A DNA stretch of 64,000 bases from contig NZ_WBKO01000001.1 of assembly GCF_032842345.1 (NCBI RefSeq), positions 1,714,154 to 1,778,153 on the forward strand, written 5' to 3'. A model generated the notes under the pieces. The model was given only the letters and a program-made list of their open reading frames with translations, did not search any database and was not told where the DNA came from. The stretch's first letter is position 1, and each line of letters opens with the position of its first letter. Of the stretch, positions 33,487 through 47,255 are shown in pieces. A program made the position numbers and the translations under genes. This stretch comes from Methanoculleus caldifontis (lineage in GTDB: Archaea; Halobacteriota; Methanomicrobia; Methanomicrobiales; Methanoculleaceae).

Positions 33487-34095
33487 TTAGAACTCCCCCA
33501 TATCGATCGCTTCGGTGATGTCGATGGCCTCGGAGAGGCCGTCGTTCGCGACACCGCGCGTCATCTGTTCGGAGAGATCGCGGTCCTCCATCACGTCCCG
33601 GATCCGCTCCAGGTATGGGTCGAGAGTGGTGTCCCTCTCCTGCTCGATCACATGGCGGTACTCACGAAGTGTGGAGGGGCTCACGTCGAGTTCCTCGCTG
33701 ATCTCCTTCATGGTCTTCCCCGAATCAAGAAGTTCCGACATCGTCTCGCGATCGAACGGCATCTTGAAGTCGAGTTCCCTGAAGAGTTTGAGGCGGACCC
33801 GCGCACGTGCCACGGTCTTGCTCAGCTTCTCATCGCCGAGCGCCCTCGCAATCTCCGTATCGTTCTTGCCGTCGTAGTACGCGACCACGAGTTTTGCGAG
33901 CTGCCTTGGAGCGAGTTTGGTCTTGAAGTATCCCTGATCGAGGACTTCGCGCATGATCAGGGCAATCTCGCGCTCGACGGCGTCGCGATCCCGGAGCGTA
34001 CCGTGAACCTTCCTCATCGGCTCAACGATCGTCTTCTTGTTCGTGATGGTCGTGAACAGCTCGAGGAGCTGCTGCTTGCGGGTATCTTCTGCCAT
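33487..34095 (-). CDS. Archaeal HTH protein, possibly related to conditioned-medium-induced protein 4
   Basis: The protein has 202 residues, mostly helical and highly charged. Two helix-turn-helix-like segments are visible: DGKNDTEIARALGDEKLSKTVARARVRL (about 75-102) and SGKTMKEISEELDVSPSTLREYRHVI (about 127-152), reminiscent of sigma-factor region 4 or response-regulator output helices. I recall a haloarchaeal family of this style, but the match is uncertain. A strong TATA at 34157 puts the transcription start near 34136, which excludes the longer frame starting at 34146 and supports ATG 34095. Likely a transcriptional or signalling regulator. Confidence 0.65.
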   Translation of the reverse strand: MAEDTRKQQLLELFTTITNKKTIVEPMRKVHGTLRDRDAVEREIALIMREVLDQGYFKTKLAPRQLAKLVVAYYDGKNDTEIARALGDEKLSKTVARARVRLKLFRELDFKMPFDRETMSELLDSGKTMKEISEELDVSPSTLREYRHVIEQERDTTLDPYLERIRDVMEDRDLSEQMTRGVANDGLSEAIDITEAIDMGEF

Positions 34096-34156
34096 GTCCG
34101 TGTCTCTCTGTCTGCGTTCCACCGCCTGACTCTGAAGGTCACCCATGATGACCTCG

Positions 34157-34167
34157 TATATATATAA
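34157..34167 (-). promoter_or_regulatory. TATA box of the archaeal HTH protein
   Basis: TTATATATATA on the minus strand, followed by a predicted start about 26 nt downstream. It fixes the ATG at 34095 with a leader of about 40 nt. Confidence 0.65.
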
Positions 34168-34404
34168 CTATCCCCCAACCGGGGCGTAACGCTCCCTACA
34201 TTACAACTTTTAACATTTAAATCTTGCCATATAATCCGTCAAAAGAGCGTGATCTTTTCCGCGGATGTAACCATCTCTTCCTGAATGCCGTCGACCCTGG
34301 AAGAAAAATGCCCTTCTTCGTGCCTGTTTTACAAAGAATTGTGATCTCGTGCGAGCGAAGAACCATTCTTTATTAGCACCGCCGCTCAAGTGTACTGCAG
34401 CACT

Positions 34405-36135
34405 ATGGCCGAGACGAGCGATATTTACGAGAAAGTCATGGAAGTGGCCAGAAGACGCGGTTTTGTCTGGCCCTCATCCGAGATCTACGGGTCGATCGCC
34501 GGTTTCATCGATTACGGTCCGCTCGGAGCGATGATGAAGAGGAACGTCGAGAACCTCTGGCGCTCCTTCTACGTCTTCCAGGAAGGCTACTACGAGATCG
34601 AATGTCCCACCGTCGGAACCGAAGCAATCTTTATCGCATCCGGTCATGTGAAAGAGTTTGCCGACAAGATGGTGCAGTGCCCGCACTGCGGGGAGTACCT
34701 CCGCGCCGACCATATCGCGGCGGAGAACGGCATCGAGAACGCGGGCACGCTCCCGGCCGCGGCGCTCCAGGCAGTGCTCTATGAACTGCCCTGCCCCGCA
34801 TGCAAGGAGCGCCTGGGCGAGGCGGGCGTCTTTGCGTTCAACCTGATGTTCGAGACCACCATCGGACCCGGGTCGCAACGGAGGGGTTACCTGCGCCCCG
34901 AGACCGCCCAGGGCATCTTCACCGACTTTGCCCGGCTCCTGCGCTTCTACCGCGATAAGCTCCCCTTCGGCGCCGTCCAGATCGGGAAGTCCTACCGGAA
35001 CGAGATCTCCCCCCGCCAGGGCATGATCCGGCTGCGGGAGTTCTCCCAGGCGGAGGCCGAGATATTCGTCCACCCCAACGAGAAGGACCACCCCGCGTTT
35101 CACCGCTACGCGGACTACCTGGTGCCCCTCCTCACCATCGCGCGGCAGTTCGATGAACAGGAACCGGCCCCGATCACGATGCGCGCCGCCGTCGACGAGG
35201 GGCTGGTCGCAAACGAGTACGTCGCCTACTACATCGCGCTCACGCACCAGATCCTGACCTCCATCGGCGTCAACCCGGGAAAACTCCGGTTCCGCCAGCA
35301 CCTGATCGACGAGCGGGCGCACTACGCTGCCGACTGCTGGGACGCCGAGGTCTACTCCGACCGCTTCGGCTGGGTGGAGATCGTCGGCATCGCCGACCGG
35401 ACCAACTACGACCTGCGCTCGCACTCCGGGCAGTCCGGCACCTCGATGACGGTCTTCATGCCCTACGACGAGCCGAAGAAGGTCACGAAGAAGCGGATCA
35501 CCGCCGACATGGGCGTGCTCGGCCCCCGCTACCGCGGCAAGGCGAAGGCGATCGCAGATGCTCTCGCTGCATCCGAGCCGGGTGACGACGGCGCGCACGT
35601 CACCGTCGACGGCGAGGAGTTCTTCATCCCCGGCGACCTCTACCAGGTCCGCGAGGAGGAGGTTGAGGTCCGCGGCGAAGAGGTGATGCCCCACGTCATC
35701 GAGCCGTCGTACGGCATCGACCGGATGATCTACGTCGCGCTCGAGCACAGCTACGCCGAAGAGGAGGTCGAGGGAGAGATCCGGAAGGTGCTCCGGCTCC
35801 CGCCGGCGGTCGCACCGGTCCAGGTCGCCGTCTTCCCCCTGATGAACCGCGACGGCCTCGACACCATCGCGCAGACGATCACGGACCGGCTCGTGCAGTG
35901 CCGCATCCTCGCCCAGTACGACGACTCCGGGGCCATCGGCCGGCGTTACCGGAGGCAGGACGAGATCGGGACACCCTTTGCCGTCACCGTCGACTACGAT
36001 ACGCTCGAGGACAACACCGCGACCGTCAGGGACCGCGACAGCATGGAGCAGGTCCGCGTGCCGGTCGAGCGGCTGCCGGAGATCCTCTCCGCGCTCCTCA
36101 CCGGCGCCACCACGTTGCGTGAAATCAGGGCATGA
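34405..36135 (+). CDS. glyS: Glycyl-tRNA synthetase (eukaryal/archaeal alpha2 type)
   Basis: The protein has 576 residues. Class II motifs: motif 1 GFIDYGPLGAMMKRNVENLW, motif 2 SYRNEISPRQGMIRLREFSQAE, motif 3 PSYGIDRMIYVALEHSY. The zinc-like CPHCGEYLRAD and CPACKERL (about 95-135) and the C-terminal anticodon-binding domain (APVQVAVFPLMNRDGL onward) complete the family. It charges tRNA-Gly in the cytosol. ATG 34405 is preferred over one five codons earlier, because MAETSDIYEKVMEVARRRGF aligns with family starts. It overlaps hef by ATGA, so the two are co-translated. Confidence 0.95.
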   Translation: MAETSDIYEKVMEVARRRGFVWPSSEIYGSIAGFIDYGPLGAMMKRNVENLWRSFYVFQEGYYEIECPTVGTEAIFIASGHVKEFADKMVQCPHCGEYLRADHIAAENGIENAGTLPAAALQAVLYELPCPACKERLGEAGVFAFNLMFETTIGPGSQRRGYLRPETAQGIFTDFARLLRFYRDKLPFGAVQIGKSYRNEISPRQGMIRLREFSQAEAEIFVHPNEKDHPAFHRYADYLVPLLTIARQFDEQEPAPITMRAAVDEGLVANEYVAYYIALTHQILTSIGVNPGKLRFRQHLIDERAHYAADCWDAEVYSDRFGWVEIVGIADRTNYDLRSHSGQSGTSMTVFMPYDEPKKVTKKRITADMGVLGPRYRGKAKAIADALAASEPGDDGAHVTVDGEEFFIPGDLYQVREEEVEVRGEEVMPHVIEPSYGIDRMIYVALEHSYAEEEVEGEIRKVLRLPPAVAPVQVAVFPLMNRDGLDTIAQTITDRLVQCRILAQYDDSGAIGRRYRRQDEIGTPFAVTVDYDTLEDNTATVRDRDSMEQVRVPVERLPEILSALLTGATTLREIRA

Positions 36136-38459
36136 ACTGCGTCTCCCACCCGCTGATACGGCCACAGAGCATTGAGGAGCGGCGATACCAGCTCGCGATC
36201 GCCCTCCGGGCGCTCGACGCGAACACGATGGTCGTCCTCCCGACCGGCCTCGGGAAGACGGCCGTCGCGCTCCTCGTCGCGGCATCCCGCCTCCGCTCCC
36301 ACCAGGGAAAGGTGCTGATGCTCGCGCCCACGAAACCCCTGGTCGAACAGCACCTCCGCTTTTTCAAGCAGTTTCTACTCTTTCGTGAAGGCTCCGAACC
36401 GCAGGACTCCGACTTTGCCATGTTCACCGGGGACACGCCTCCGGAGGAGCGGGCAAGAGCCTGGGAGGCGTGCCGGATCTGTTTTGCCACCCCGCAGGTG
36501 ATCAAGAACGACTGCCTGGGAGGCAGGTACAGCCTTGCCGACGTCGTCATGATGGTCGTGGACGAGTGCCACCGGGCGGTCGGGAACTATGCGTATGTCT
36601 TCCTCGCCCAGCACTACTGCACTACGGCGGACAGGCCCCTTCTCCTTGCAATGACCGCCTCCCCCGGGGGCGACCAGATGAAGGTGCAGGAGGTCTGCAC
36701 GAACCTCCGTATCGAGGCGGTCGAGACCCGGGTCGAGACCGACGAGGACGTCCGCCCCTACATTCACGAGCGCGACGTCCAGTACCTCGACGTCTACCTC
36801 CCCGAAGAGCTCCAGGCGGCGCTCGTCGCCCTCCGGGGACTCGTCGGGTCGCGCCTCGACCGGCTCGCGGAACTCAACTTCCGCGTTCCGAAACCGGACA
36901 AACTCTCGATGAAGGCATTGAACGCCCTCAATGCCCAGATCCAGCAGCGTATCCGGACGCGGGATCCCTCGGCCTTCATCGCGGCGTCCCTGCACGCCGA
37001 GTGCATGAAACTTCGCCATGCCATATCGCTCGCCGAGACTCAGGGCAGCGAGGCGCTCAGACTCTATCTCGCCAGGCTCGGCGCGGAAGGGGCCTCGAGC
37101 GCGGGGAGCAAGGCGAGCAAGCGCCTCGTCGGGGACCCCGTCTACCAGCACCTCGTCGAGGTCGCCGGCGGCTGGAAGGAGGAGCTCCACCCCAAGGCTT
37201 CGATCGTCCGCGAGCTCGTGAAGGCGCAGCTTGCGGCGCACCCTGAGAGCCGGATCATCGTCTTTGCCACCTACCGCGACACCGTCCAGACCCTCGTCGA
37301 AACGCTCACCGCGGGTGGGATCGCCTGCGAGCGGTTCGTCGGCCAGGCCTCCAGGGACGCAGAGAAGGGGCTCTCGCAGAAGGAGCAGATCGCGAGCCTC
37401 GCCCGGTTCCGGGAGGGTGCGTTCAAATGCCTGGTCGCGACCTCGGTCGGCGAGGAGGGGCTCGACGTCCCCTCGACCGATATGGTGATCTTCTACGAGG
37501 CCGTCCCCTCGGAGATCCGGAGCATCCAGCGGAAGGGGCGGACCGGGCGGAGCGGGAGCGGGACGATCATCGTGCTGGTGACGAAAGGCACCTCTGACGA
37601 GACGTTCCGCTACGTGAGCCAGAACCGGGAGCGGGCGATGGTGACGGGGATAAGGAGCATGAGCACCCCCCCTGCTTCTAGCCCCGAACCGGTTACGGCG
37701 CCTGACCCTGCACCCGTTCCTGCGCCAGACCCCGGGTCTCTCCTGGTGCCCCCTGTCCCGCCCGCTCCATCCATCCCGGCCGCGACAAAACAGGTGAGTT
37801 TCCAGGACTTTACCCCCGCAGGTCCGGCGATCACCGTCGATGACCGGGAGACGTCGTCACGGGTCGCCGGGCGTCTGCACGAACTCGGGGCGTCGATCAC
37901 GCTCGAACGTCTCGAGTCCGGCGACTACGCCATCGGCGACCGCATCCTCGTCGAGAGGAAGACCGTGCAGGACTTCATGAACACCCTGGTCGAGCGGGAC
38001 CTCTTCGGGCAGCTCAGGGCCATGGCCGACGCTGCGTTGCGGCCGGTCCTGATCATCGAGGGAGAAGACGATCTCTACGCGGTGCGGAATATCCACCCGA
38101 ACGCCGTCCGGGGCACGCTTGCTGCCATCACGGTCGATATGGGGATCGCGCTGATCCGCACGAGGGATGCCGACGACACCGCTGAGGTGCTCTATGTCCT
38201 CGCACAGCGGGAGGGGAGCGAGCGGGGGGAGCGGAAGGTGCACCCGAAGAAGTCCTACCGCTCGGTCCAGGAGGAGCAAGAGTACGCGCTTGCGGCGTTC
38301 CCGAACATTGGTCTGAAGAGTGCGAGGCTCCTCCTCGAGCATTTCGGATCGCTCAAGGCGATCGTCGATGCCGAGGCGGAGGACCTTGCCGCGGTGCACG
38401 GGATCGGAGAAAAGACGGCCCGCGGGATCTGGGATCTCGCCCGCAGGCCTTACCGCTGA
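36132..38459 (+). CDS. hef: Hef: ERCC4-type helicase/nuclease for stalled forks
   Basis: The protein has 775 residues. The N-terminal SF2 helicase has RRYQLAIA (Q-like), Walker A PTGLGKTAVALLVA (about 37-50), DECH box VVDECHRAVGNYAYV (about 142) and motif VI QRKGRTGRSGSG. A Pro-rich linker (515-560) leads to the XPF nuclease VDDRETSSRVA ... ESGDYAIGDRILVERKTVQDF (GDxnERKx3D) and tandem HhH (FPNIGLKSARLLLEHFGS, HGIGEKTARGIW). It processes branched and forked DNA. Complete, with catalytic residues intact. The ATGA overlap with glyS means it is translated as the second gene of that operon. Confidence 0.95.
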   Translation: MNCVSHPLIRPQSIEERRYQLAIALRALDANTMVVLPTGLGKTAVALLVAASRLRSHQGKVLMLAPTKPLVEQHLRFFKQFLLFREGSEPQDSDFAMFTGDTPPEERARAWEACRICFATPQVIKNDCLGGRYSLADVVMMVVDECHRAVGNYAYVFLAQHYCTTADRPLLLAMTASPGGDQMKVQEVCTNLRIEAVETRVETDEDVRPYIHERDVQYLDVYLPEELQAALVALRGLVGSRLDRLAELNFRVPKPDKLSMKALNALNAQIQQRIRTRDPSAFIAASLHAECMKLRHAISLAETQGSEALRLYLARLGAEGASSAGSKASKRLVGDPVYQHLVEVAGGWKEELHPKASIVRELVKAQLAAHPESRIIVFATYRDTVQTLVETLTAGGIACERFVGQASRDAEKGLSQKEQIASLARFREGAFKCLVATSVGEEGLDVPSTDMVIFYEAVPSEIRSIQRKGRTGRSGSGTIIVLVTKGTSDETFRYVSQNRERAMVTGIRSMSTPPASSPEPVTAPDPAPVPAPDPGSLLVPPVPPAPSIPAATKQVSFQDFTPAGPAITVDDRETSSRVAGRLHELGASITLERLESGDYAIGDRILVERKTVQDFMNTLVERDLFGQLRAMADAALRPVLIIEGEDDLYAVRNIHPNAVRGTLAAITVDMGIALIRTRDADDTAEVLYVLAQREGSERGERKVHPKKSYRSVQEEQEYALAAFPNIGLKSARLLLEHFGSLKAIVDAEAEDLAAVHGIGEKTARGIWDLARRPYR

Positions 38460-38839
38460 CCCAGTGCCGCAAGCGCTTCGGCGCCTTTCTTGACCGCTCT
38501 CATCAGGGTCAGGCACTCGTCGGCCCGGGGTTCGCTCCTGATCCGCTCGCAGAGGTGGACGATCGTCCGCTCGATCTCCCCGGCAACCCGGCCCCCGGCC
38601 TCCGGGACGGCCGCGGCCGGTGCGGATGACGGTGACTGCACCGGTTCGGGGGAGACCTGCACAACCGGTTCCGGTTCGGGTAGGCGGCCCTCGGGCGCCG
38701 TGAGCGGGCAGATCACGCACTGTGTCTCTCCCTTATACTCGAATAAAGGATACCCGCAGACTTTACAGGATTTCGCGAGCATCTTCCCGCCTTTCAGGAG
38801 ATACCCGGCCATGACTTCGTCTGCCTTATCTGCCGTCAT
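38450..38839 (-). CDS. Autoantigen p27/SSSCA1-type zinc-ribbon protein
   Basis: The protein has 129 residues. A helix (ADEVMAGYLLKGGKMLAKSC) leads into a zinc ribbon C25-VC-C28 ... C41-VIC-C44. A Pro/Glu linker (50-85) and a C-terminal helical region with ERTIVHLCERIRSE follow. Archaeal SSSCA1-family proteins share the MLAxxCxxCxxPLF signature; function is unknown, with possible roles in RNA or transcription. It overlaps the hef 3' end by 10 bp and is divergent from the UPF0147 gene. Confidence 0.82.
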   Translation of the reverse strand: MTADKADEVMAGYLLKGGKMLAKSCKVCGYPLFEYKGETQCVICPLTAPEGRLPEPEPVVQVSPEPVQSPSSAPAAAVPEAGGRVAGEIERTIVHLCERIRSEPRADECLTLMRAVKKGAEALAALGQR

Positions 38840-38905
38840 TCTGTGAAACTCCCTTGATGAACTTATATATGTCTGGATGCCATTAATAATAGAGGGGTAA
38901 TTCTA

Positions 38906-39169
38906 ATGGCAAGTCCAGACGAAACAATACGGATCTGCATCCAGATGCTGCAGAATATCAGCGAGGATTCTACAATCCCGCGCAATATCCGACGCGTCGC
39001 AGATGAGACGAAAACGGTTCTCCAGGACGATTCCCGGAGCATCGGTCTCCGCGCCGCAACTGCAATCTCCATGATCGACGAGGTCAGCAACGACCCCAAC
39101 ATGCCGGTTCACGCACGGACCCGCATCTGGGAACTGGTATCGCAACTCGAGACGGTACCTCTCGACTAA
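38906..39169 (+). CDS. UPF0147 family protein
   Basis: The protein has 87 residues, all alpha-helical, with the family signatures [46 protein letters not shown] in variant form, and an acidic end. UPF0147 is archaeal and uncharacterised. ACTTATATATG at 38861 is a good TATA, giving a leader of about 14 nt, and GGGGTAATTCT lies before the ATG. Monocistronic. Confidence 0.92.
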   Translation: MASPDETIRICIQMLQNISEDSTIPRNIRRVADETKTVLQDDSRSIGLRAATAISMIDEVSNDPNMPVHARTRIWELVSQLETVPLD

Positions 39170-39310
39170 ACCACTCATTCTTGAACGATTCCGGCAGCTG
39201 AGCGGAACGGTAACGCTCTCGCGGGGCTGTGAGCCAGGCGCCGCGCCTCTGCCCGGCGTATATGCCCTCCGGCAGTCGGAATCCTACGTTTATCATTTTC
39301 GGGGCGTTCA

Positions 39311-39724
39311 TCAGCCCATGACTGTGACGTGGACCGTCCTCTCGCGGCTCGACCGTACGTCGAGTTCCAGGAGGACGATCTGCTGCCAGGTGCCGCAGGC
39401 GAGCCTGCCCCCGACCACCGGGACGGAGAGCGACGGGCCGACGATCGCCGCCCTGACGTGGGACCGCCCGTTGCCGTCGCCCCACGCCGCGTCGTGCGCG
39501 TAGGGGATATCGGCCGGGGCGATGACCGAGAGCGCCCGGAGGAGATCCGAGAGCACCCCCGGCTCATACTCGATGGTGGTGACGGCGGCGGTCGAGCCCA
39601 CGACGAAGATATTCGCAAGCCCGTCCTGCACACCGCTCTCCGCGACCGCCTGCTCTACCCGGGGCGTGAGGTTGACGATCTCCCCTTCCCCACGGGTCCT
39701 GACTTCTACTGTCGTATGAAACAT
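39311..39724 (-). CDS. YjbQ/UPF0047 family protein (secondary thiamine-phosphate synthase type)
   Basis: The protein has 137 residues from ATG 39724, which has GAGGTG 8 nt upstream; the longer frame to 39835 lacks family sequence. VNLTPRVEQAVAESGVQDGLANIFVVGSTAAVTTIEYE and HVRAAIVGPSLSVPVVGGRLACGTWQQIVLLELD are the two diagnostic UPF0047 segments, carrying the conserved His-x(n)-Gly-TWQ pattern. Some members show weak thiamine-phosphate synthase activity, but the physiological role is open. It is a cytosolic beta-barrel trimer by family knowledge. Confidence 0.9.
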   Translation of the reverse strand: MFHTTVEVRTRGEGEIVNLTPRVEQAVAESGVQDGLANIFVVGSTAAVTTIEYEPGVLSDLLRALSVIAPADIPYAHDAAWGDGNGRSHVRAAIVGPSLSVPVVGGRLACGTWQQIVLLELDVRSSRERTVHVTVMG

Positions 39725-39915
39725 GCCTGACACCTCGTCCGCACGTCCTGTTACCCCCGCACCCGGATAAACTTCCCGCATCAGCGGAGGGCTGCTGTTC
39801 TGTGAAGGCACCGGCCGGTCCGGGAACCGGCGCACCGTGAGGAGCCGCCGGAGGTGCGGGGGCCCGTAACCCCTTTATAGGTGAGGCGGGTATCTCCTCT
39901 CCGGAGACGGTAGTT

Positions 39916-40131
39916 ATGCCCTATCGATGGAATGATAGACAGGATGTGGATGAGGCGGTGGTCGTCGTCATGAACACGCTTGATTCGGGTCAGGAGATCA
40001 AGGGATGGCTGATGCGCACTCTGCAGCAGGCGATCGACGACTCCGACCCGCAGCTCGCGCAGTACTTCTTCGGGGAGCTCGAGCGGCACCGGCCCGAAGC
40101 GCTCAGGTACTTCGCAAAACCGGCATTTTAA
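39916..40131 (+). CDS. Small helical protein, unknown function (71 aa)
   Basis: The sequence MPYRWNDRQDVDEAVVVVMN continues with predicted helices (GQEIKGWLMRTLQQAIDD, QLAQYFFGELERHRPEALRYF) and no cysteines. A CCTTTATAGG box at about 39870 and GGAG before the ATG support expression. Codon use matches its neighbours. Family not recognised. A T5 run follows the stop. Confidence 0.65.
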   Translation: MPYRWNDRQDVDEAVVVVMNTLDSGQEIKGWLMRTLQQAIDDSDPQLAQYFFGELERHRPEALRYFAKPAF

Positions 40132-40226
40132 CCTTTTTCGGCCCGGGCAGCCCGGTTCATTGCAAAAGACCGCTCACAGGCCATCTCAGGCTGAGAGTTC
40201 CGAACAAAAGAGGACTGAGAGAGGCC

Positions 40227-44652
<4,426 letters not shown>

Positions 44653-44658
44653 TCACAG

Positions 44659-44665
44659 TATATAT
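44659..44665 (-). promoter_or_regulatory. TATA box of the gyrBA operon
   Basis: AATATATACTG on the minus strand, about 52-58 nt upstream of the gyrB ATG, giving a predicted 5' leader of roughly 25-30 nt including GGAGGT. It is a fully archaeal promoter on a bacterial-origin operon. Confidence 0.6.
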
Positions 44666-44858
44666 TGGTCGTGTAACCACTTATACTGAACGGCTCCGAA
44701 GAATCCACTGATTTGGGCTTATTCTGAGGGTCCCCGGCTCGATGGCGTCCCGGCGCGAAGATGTCCGCGGGGACCGGTCGGGCCTCGCGGTTCCCGGTCC
44801 GGGGATCGATACTCTGCTGTCTCCGGCCGGGCATCCGCCGGGGGAGAGAGGGGGCCCG

Positions 44859-45173
44859 TCAGTCGTACTTGCCCGTGTCGGGATCCTTGATGCCGAGTTC
44901 TTTATCGAGCGCGACCGCGATCCGGTTGAGGAGCCTTCGCACGTCTGCAGCGTCCTCCTTGTCGAGCGTGCCCGGCTGGTGCCAGATCACCATCTTGCGG
45001 AGGCGTCCGACGAGCTCCTCGATCTCGGTCCCCCGGAACTGTTCCGGCACGGTGAATTCGTTGAGGTGGTCGGCGGCGCCGAAGAAAGCCTTCTCCGAAG
45101 GGAGGCCGAAGTGCCGTGAAAGCAGCATGAGGTTGACGATAAAACCCCTGCCGAACTCGCTCTTTGCGGGCAT
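44859..45173 (-). CDS. Small archaeal protein of unknown function, downstream of cbiQ
   Basis: The protein has 104 residues from ATG 45173; a TTG six codons earlier is possible. Helical: GRGFIVNLMLLSRHFGLPSEKAFFGAADHLNE, then EQFRGTEIEELVGRLRKMVIWHQPG and a charged end DKELGIKDPDTGKYD. Family not recognised. It lies 55 nt after cbiQ on the same strand, so it may be transcribed with the transporter operon, but a role in metal transport is unsupported by motifs. Confidence 0.65.
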   Translation of the reverse strand: MPAKSEFGRGFIVNLMLLSRHFGLPSEKAFFGAADHLNEFTVPEQFRGTEIEELVGRLRKMVIWHQPGTLDKEDAADVRRLLNRIAVALDKELGIKDPDTGKYD

Positions 45174-45228
45174 ACCATCCCTTTTGGACAACCGGTTATA
45201 TGAACGATCTCTTTTTCGCGCATCTCTC

Positions 45229-46044
45229 TTATGGCTGCAGGTATATCAGGACCGACGAGGTCACGATGAGGGCGATCGCACCGACAAAGAAGAAGATCTC
45301 CCCGGCGCTGAGGGACTTTCGCCCGATGTGCAGGTGGGCGTCCTCCCCGTAACCCCTGCAGAGCATGCTCGTGTAGGTGCGCTCGCCCTGCTCGTAGGAC
45401 CTGATGAAGATCATGCCGACCGTGTAGCCGAGCTGGCGGAACCGGTAGCGATAGGGGAGGGTGCGGTCGAAGGGGTCGAAGCACCGGGTCTCCATCGTCG
45501 ACCGGATCTTGGCGAAGATCTCTGCAAAGACGAAGATGTAGCGGATCATCATCCCGAGCGGGAGGATGAACTCGCGGGGCAGGCCGAGCCTCCCCGACGC
45601 GTCGAGAAGGTCCTGCATCCGCGTCGTCGACGAGAGGAGGATGACGAACGATATACTGACGACGAACTTCACGAGGAGGATCGAGGCGAACTCGACCGAC
45701 TCCGCGTAGATCTCGATCCCAAGCGGCAGTGCTGCAATCGGGTGGAAGACATCGTAGTAGGGGTTCTTCACGAAGACCTGGAACCCGATGAGGAAGATCC
45801 CGAACGGCAGGATCAGCGCGAGCCTCCGGAGGTAGGCGGTCGGGGGGAGGCGCGATGCGCCCCAGAGGACGATGAAGAGGGCGAGGAGGACGGCGCCGAG
45901 CTCGTAGACCTTCGTCGAGTAGGGCATGGCGATGATCGCGAGGACGGCAGCGAGGGTCACCAGGAGCTTGATCCTTGCATCCAGCCGGTGGACGATGCTG
46001 GTCCGGTAAGCGTGCTTCTCGATGAAGTAGAGGTCGTCGATCAT
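45229..46044 (-). CDS. cbiQ: Nickel/cobalt ECF transporter transmembrane protein CbiQ
   Basis: The protein has 271 residues with about six membrane segments. HRLDARIKLLVTLAAVLAI opens the family. The ATPase-coupling helices contain STTRMQDLLDASGRLGLPREFIL and the second Ala-Arg-Gly-like motif TYTSMLCRGYGEDAH. It transmits ATP hydrolysis by CbiO to the CbiM substrate subunit. Last recognised gene of cbiM-PDGLE-cbiO-cbiQ; it overlaps cbiO by 4 bp (ATGA type). Confidence 0.92.
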   Translation of the reverse strand: MIDDLYFIEKHAYRTSIVHRLDARIKLLVTLAAVLAIIAMPYSTKVYELGAVLLALFIVLWGASRLPPTAYLRRLALILPFGIFLIGFQVFVKNPYYDVFHPIAALPLGIEIYAESVEFASILLVKFVVSISFVILLSSTTRMQDLLDASGRLGLPREFILPLGMMIRYIFVFAEIFAKIRSTMETRCFDPFDRTLPYRYRFRQLGYTVGMIFIRSYEQGERTYTSMLCRGYGEDAHLHIGRKSLSAGEIFFFVGAIALIVTSSVLIYLQP

Positions 46045-46874
46045 GCTCTTCTCGTGTAGGCGTCGAGGAACGACTTCTTTGCACCCTCGTAGGTGTAGGC
46101 CATATCGATGGCGACACCGCCCTCCTGCAGCGACCGGATCAGTTTCGGTATGACCGGCACGTCGAGCCGGGTCCGGGCGAGCAGTTCGGGCCGGGTGAAG
46201 ATCTCTTCGACCGTCCCGGAGGCCACGATCCTCCCGTGGTCCATCACGTAGATGTAATCAGCCACCTCCGCCACGAGGTCGACCTGGTGGGTCGAGAAGA
46301 TCACCGTCATGCCGTACTCGTCGGGCAGCCGGTTGACGAACGCCACCAGGTCGGCGACGCCCTGGGGGTCGAGGCCGGCGGTCGGTTCGTCGAGGACCAG
46401 GACCTGCGGCTCCATCGCGAGGATTCCGGCGATGGCGACCCGTTTCTTCTCGCCGCCGGAGAGGTGGTGCGGCACCCGGTGACGGAGTTCCTCCACCCCG
46501 AGGAGGTGCAGGGCCTCCTCGACGCGGTGGGCGACCGTCGCCTCGTCGAGGCCGAGGTTCGTCGGGCCGAACGCGACGTCCTGCTCCACGGTGGGGGAGA
46601 AGATCTGGTCGTCGGAGTTCTGGAAGACGATCCCCACGAACTTGCGGATCTCGCGGAGGTTCTCCTTCGTGATCGGTTCGCCCCGGATCAGCACCTCGCC
46701 GGAGGCGGGCTTGAGTATGCCGTTGAAGTGCTTGAAGAGCGTGCTCTTCCCGGCCCCGTTCGGCCCGATGACGGCGATGCGGGACTTCCTCTCTGCAACG
46801 AAGTTCACGCCCTCGAGGGCGTGGACATTGCCGCGGTAGGTGTGGGTGAGATCGCGGGTCTCGACCAGGTGCAT
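46041..46874 (-). CDS. cbiO: Nickel/cobalt ECF transporter ATPase CbiO
   Basis: The protein has 277 residues. Walker A GPNGAGKSTLFKHFNGIL (about 37-54), Q loop VGIVFQNSDDQIFSPTVEQDVAFGP, signature HLSGGEKKRVAIAGILA, Walker B VLVLDEPTAGLDP, H loop VIFSTHQVDLV. The Q-loop variant with DDQIFSPTV is typical of ECF ATPases. It energises metal uptake, which methanogens need in large amounts for Ni in F430 and hydrogenases and for Co in corrinoids. It is 30 nt after the PDGLE gene. Confidence 0.94.
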   Translation of the reverse strand: MHLVETRDLTHTYRGNVHALEGVNFVAERKSRIAVIGPNGAGKSTLFKHFNGILKPASGEVLIRGEPITKENLREIRKFVGIVFQNSDDQIFSPTVEQDVAFGPTNLGLDEATVAHRVEEALHLLGVEELRHRVPHHLSGGEKKRVAIAGILAMEPQVLVLDEPTAGLDPQGVADLVAFVNRLPDEYGMTVIFSTHQVDLVAEVADYIYVMDHGRIVASGTVEEIFTRPELLARTRLDVPVIPKLIRSLQEGGVAIDMAYTYEGAKKSFLDAYTRRA

Positions 46875-46904
46875 GGTAGCAAAAAGTGGGAGTTTGTGGG
46901 GTAT

Positions 46905-47255
46905 CTAATTATCGGGCCGTGCAGCCACCCGGGCAACTCCGTATACCAGGGCGAGCATGAGGAGCGTGCCGATCACGACGGCAAGCACCTCTCCGGTCTT
47001 GTCGAGGCCCGGAATGGTGTAATCGGGCATGAGGGCCTCGTGCGCGAACTCGTTCCCGGTCACGGCCGCCGCGTGCTCTTCGGCAGCACCGGCGGCATCT
47101 TCGTCGAGCTCGTCGCCCATGAAGGGCTTTGCATCGTAGATGCTGAAGAAGGCGCTCTCAAGCCCGTCGGGGTTGCCTGATGCCAGGAACGGCGCGGCAA
47201 CGGCGATCACGAGGGCGATCGCGATCCCGATGACGACGAACTGTTTTGTCTCCAT
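46905..47255 (-). CDS. PDGLE-domain transporter component (CbiN-like)
   Basis: The protein has 116 residues with membrane helices at 8-24 and about 90-110. The extracytoplasmic loop starts SGNPDGLESAFFSIYDA, the PDGLE signature that substitutes for CbiN or CbiL-type accessory proteins. It probably helps load the metal into CbiM. The start codon overlaps the cbiM stop (TAATG), showing translational coupling. Confidence 0.9.
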   Translation of the reverse strand: METKQFVVIGIAIALVIAVAAPFLASGNPDGLESAFFSIYDAKPFMGDELDEDAAGAAEEHAAAVTGNEFAHEALMPDYTIPGLDKTGEVLAVVIGTLLMLALVYGVARVAARPDN

